From positions 96,755 to 160,754 of the forward strand of contig NZ_CP135012.1 of NCBI RefSeq assembly GCF_039386055.1: DNA of 64,000 nt, written 5' to 3'. The position numbers and the translations under genes are program-made. Below, in pieces: positions 61,887 through 64,000 of this stretch (position 1 is its first letter; each line of letters begins with the position of its first letter). This DNA comes from Buchnera aphidicola (Greenidea ficicola) (GTDB taxonomy: Bacteria > Pseudomonadota > Gammaproteobacteria > Enterobacterales > Enterobacteriaceae). The notes beneath the pieces were generated by a model. That model saw nothing but the letters and a program-made list of their open reading frames with translations. It searched no databases and had not been told where the DNA came from.

Positions 61887-62609
61887 ATGTATACAAAAAA
61901 AAAACCTTTGTATAAAAGAATTTTATTAAAATTAAGTGGTGAAGTTTTACAAGGAAGTAATACATTTGGGATAGATTTTAAAACTCTTTTTCGTATTGTT
62001 AGTGAAGTGAAAATATTAGTAAATTTTGGAGTGGAAATAGGAATAGTTATTGGAGGAGGGAATATATTTAGAGGAGCTACATTAAAAAAAATAGGTATTA
62101 GTAAAGTCATATCTGATGATATTGGTATGTTATCTACTATAATTAATGGGTTGGCTTTTAGAGATACAATGGATAATAATAATATTAATTCTTGTTTAAT
62201 GTCTGCTATTTCTGTTAATGGTATATGTGAAAGTTATGATTGGAAAAAAGCAGTAAATTATTTATCTAAAAAAATTGTTGTTATTTTTACTGCAGGTATA
62301 GGAATTTCTAATTTTACAACAGATTCTGCTGCTTGTTTAAGAGGAATTGAAATTAAAGCGGATATTATTTTAAAAGGAACTAAAGTTAATGGAGTTTATT
62401 CATCTGATCCAGAAAAAAATAAAAACGCTATTATGTATAATAAATTAACTTATCAGCAAGTATTAGATAAAAAATTGAAATTTATGGATTTAGTTTCTTT
62501 AATTTTAGCTAAAGATAATAATATTCCAATTCGAGTTTTTAATATTAATATTCCTGGAGTATTATTTCGTGTTATTATGGGTAAAGAGGAAGGAACTTTA
62601 ATAAATTAA
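61887..62609 (+). CDS. pyrH: Uridylate kinase
   Basis: Phosphorylates UMP to UDP. I place the start at ATG 61887 (MYTKKKPLYKRILLKLSG), with GGGAAA upstream, giving 240 residues (E. coli 241). A TTG at 61833, inside the tandem array, would add 18 residues without counterpart. Motifs: LKLSGEVLQG, VIGGGNIFRG, and TDSAACLRGIEIKADIILKG. It follows the octamer array and precedes frr by 48 bp. Confidence 0.97.
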   Translation: MYTKKKPLYKRILLKLSGEVLQGSNTFGIDFKTLFRIVSEVKILVNFGVEIGIVIGGGNIFRGATLKKIGISKVISDDIGMLSTIINGLAFRDTMDNNNINSCLMSAISVNGICESYDWKKAVNYLSKKIVVIFTAGIGISNFTTDSAACLRGIEIKADIILKGTKVNGVYSSDPEKNKNAIMYNKLTYQQVLDKKLKFMDLVSLILAKDNNIPIRVFNINIPGVLFRVIMGKEEGTLIN

Positions 62610-62657
62610 TTTTAATATATATAAAATAGTATTTTTATTTTTTTTTAGAGGTTAAAT

Positions 62658-63209
62658 ATGATAAATGATATTATTAATAATATCAATTTTTTTATGAAAA
62701 AATGTATTAAGAAATTTAAAAATAAAATAAATAAGTTACAATTTGGAAAACCTTCGGTTAGAATTTTAGATTCTATTTATATTAATTATTATAATGTTAA
62801 AACTTATATTAGAAAAATATCTAATATAGTGGTAAAAAATAATTCTATATTAAAAATTACTGTTTTTGATTTGTCTATTTTAAATAAAGTTAAAAAAGCT
62901 ATTATAGAATCTAATTTAGATTTATCTCCTTATATAATAGGTAATTCTATTTGTATAAATTTTCCTGTTTTAACTACAGAAAAAAAAAATAAAATTATTA
63001 AAATAATTAAGTTTGAATCGGAAAGTGCAAAAATTAATATAAGAAATATTCGTAGAGATGGAAATGAAAAAATAAAAAAATTATTAAAAAAAAAAATTAT
63101 TAATATTGATGAAGAATATAAATTAATTAATAAAATTCAAATTATTACAAATAAAAACATTCAAAAAGTTAATTTATTATTGCATAATAAAATAAATATT
63201 ATTAAATAA
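62658..63209 (+). CDS. frr: Ribosome recycling factor
   Basis: Splits the post-termination ribosome with EF-G. The 183 residues (E. coli 185) include KKCIKKFKNKINKLQFGKPSV, the counterpart of the conserved KTGRAS-type N-terminus but with several basic residues altered, and IRNIRRDGNEKIKKLLKK with the conserved RRD of domain I. The AGAGGT Shine-Dalgarno is clear. In E. coli dxr lies next; here a terminator follows and then uppS. Confidence 0.94.
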   Translation: MINDIINNINFFMKKCIKKFKNKINKLQFGKPSVRILDSIYINYYNVKTYIRKISNIVVKNNSILKITVFDLSILNKVKKAIIESNLDLSPYIIGNSICINFPVLTTEKKNKIIKIIKFESESAKINIRNIRRDGNEKIKKLLKKKIINIDEEYKLINKIQIITNKNIQKVNLLLHNKINIIK

Positions 63210-63210
63210 T

Positions 63211-63241
63211 AAAATAAACATTATTAAATAATGTTTATTTT
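63211..63241. terminator. Rho-independent terminator after frr
   Basis: A 14-bp perfect stem (63211-63224 with 63228-63241) with a 3-nt loop, followed at once by A and nine T. It begins 2 bp after the frr stop and separates it from uppS, which must then have its own promoter in 63242-63295. Confidence 0.75.
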
Positions 63242-63295
63242 ATTTTTTTTTAATTATATATTATATATATTATTTTAAATTATAAGAAAATATTT

Positions 63296-64000
63296 GTGTG
63301 TAAAAAAATAATTAAACATGTTGCTATTATTATGGATGGAAATGGTCGTTGGGCAAAAAAAAAAGGAAAAAATAGAATATTTGGTCATAAATATGGAATA
63401 AAATCTGTTTTTCGAGTTATAAATTTTTCTTTATTACATAATATAAAATTTTTAACTTTATATGCTTTCAGTACTGAAAATTGGAATCGTCCTTATTTTG
63501 AAGTGAATAATTTAATGTATATTTTTCAATATATATTAAAAAAGAAAATTTATTATATACATAAAAAAAATATTAGATTAAAAATTATAGGAAATATTAA
63601 AAAATTAAGTGTAAAATTACAAAAAAATATTTTTTTTGCAGAAAAATTAACTCATAAAAATTCTAATTTAATATTAAATATTGCTATTAATTATGGTGGA
63701 AGGTGGGATATTATTCAAGCTGTTAAAAAAATTATTAAACAAGTAAAGGATAAAAAATTATTATTAAAAGATATTACAGAAAAGAAATTTGATTATTTTT
63801 TAAGTGTTAATGATTTTAATCCGGTAGATTTAGTTATTCGAACTGGAGGAAAATATAGAGTAAGTAATTTTTTACTTTGGCAAATTGCTTATAGTGAATT
63901 TTTTTTTACTAAAGTTCTTTGGCCGGATTTTAATGATAAAATATTTCAATGTGCAATAGATATTTTTTATAAAAGAAAAAGAAGTTTTGGTATGTTGTGA
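63296..64000 (+). CDS. uppS: Undecaprenyl diphosphate synthase (GTG start)
   Basis: Extends farnesyl diphosphate with eight isopentenyl units to the C55 lipid carrier. The 234 residues (E. coli 253) start at GTG 63296 and end at TGA exactly at the window end. The substrate-binding IIMDGNGRWAKKKG, LYAFSTENWNRP, and RTGGKYRVSNFLLWQIAYSEF are conserved, including the catalytic Asp. The spacer before it (63242-63295) is A/T only and holds no dxr remnant that I can recognise. Confidence 0.95.
   Translation: MCKKIIKHVAIIMDGNGRWAKKKGKNRIFGHKYGIKSVFRVINFSLLHNIKFLTLYAFSTENWNRPYFEVNNLMYIFQYILKKKIYYIHKKNIRLKIIGNIKKLSVKLQKNIFFAEKLTHKNSNLILNIAINYGGRWDIIQAVKKIIKQVKDKKLLLKDITEKKFDYFLSVNDFNPVDLVIRTGGKYRVSNFLLWQIAYSEFFFTKVLWPDFNDKIFQCAIDIFYKRKRSFGML

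Noticed and set aside
9341-64000. Reassignment of TGA to tryptophan
   Set aside because: nuoE, nuoK, nadK and uppS end at TGA where homologues end, and conserved Trp positions use TGG.

Overview
The window is a piece of a highly reduced, extremely AT-rich bacterial chromosome. Coding is dense, spacers are short and almost pure A/T, and proteins are rich in Lys, Asn, Ile and Phe. Every confidently read protein resembles an enterobacterial (E. coli-type) family member. From memory, the gene order (ileS-ribF-rpsT-dnaJ-dnaK-nuoA..N-folC-prs-prfA-prmC-nrdBA-gyrA-ahpC-grpE-nadK-ssrA-grxD-rnt-sodA-pth-ychF-thrCBA-hpt-truA-secA-aceEF-lpd-erpA-rsmH-ilvHI-htrA-dapD-map-rpsB-tsf-pyrH-frr-uppS) is that of Buchnera aphidicola, the obligate aphid endosymbiont. 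I therefore read the window as Buchnera or a very close relative, from a lineage that has lost further genes. The strain cannot be told from the sequence alone. The genetic code looks standard: TGA ends nuoE, nuoK, nadK and uppS where homologues end. I saw no mobile element, prophage, CRISPR array, rRNA or tRNA gene. The one RNA gene recognised is tmRNA.

Layout. 1-6.2 kb: 5' part of ileS, ribF, rpsT, then dnaK-dnaJ, with a heat-shock promoter in front of dnaK. 6.4-21.2 kb: the complete 13-gene nuo operon for respiratory complex I, with nuoC and nuoD fused. 21.2-31.8 kb: folC, prs, prfA-prmC, then nrdA-nrdB-yfaE and gyrA for nucleotide and DNA metabolism. 31.9-38.9 kb: a DUF2076 protein of unknown role, ahpC, a degenerate grpE, nadK, ssrA (tmRNA), grxD, rnt, sodA, pth and ychF. 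38.9-45.1 kb: thrABC (threonine), hpt, truA. 45.2-53.6 kb: secA, then aceE-aceF-lpd (pyruvate dehydrogenase) and erpA. 53.7-58.4 kb: rsmH, ilvIH (branched-chain amino acids) and htrA. 58.5-64.0 kb: dapD, map, then rpsB-tsf-pyrH-frr-uppS.

How it fits together. Pyruvate dehydrogenase supplies acetyl-CoA and NADH, and complex I oxidises NADH. thrABC, ilvIH and dapD fit a symbiont that makes essential amino acids for its host. The rest is core information processing, protein quality control (DnaK/DnaJ/GrpE, HtrA, tmRNA) and oxidative defence (SodA, AhpC).

I found no new multi-gene system. The most interesting points are molecular: RibF appears to have lost the signature residues of its riboflavin-kinase half while keeping its FAD-synthetase half; dnaK keeps an E. 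coli-like sigma-32 promoter while grpE has a sigma-70-type one; ThrA has lost the sequence of its first ACT effector loop; uninterrupted A tracts of 25, 21 and 17 nt lie inside essential reading frames; an 8-bp tandem array precedes pyrH; tmRNA has a derived tag; and dxr and the ftsL/ftsI/mur genes are missing from their usual places.
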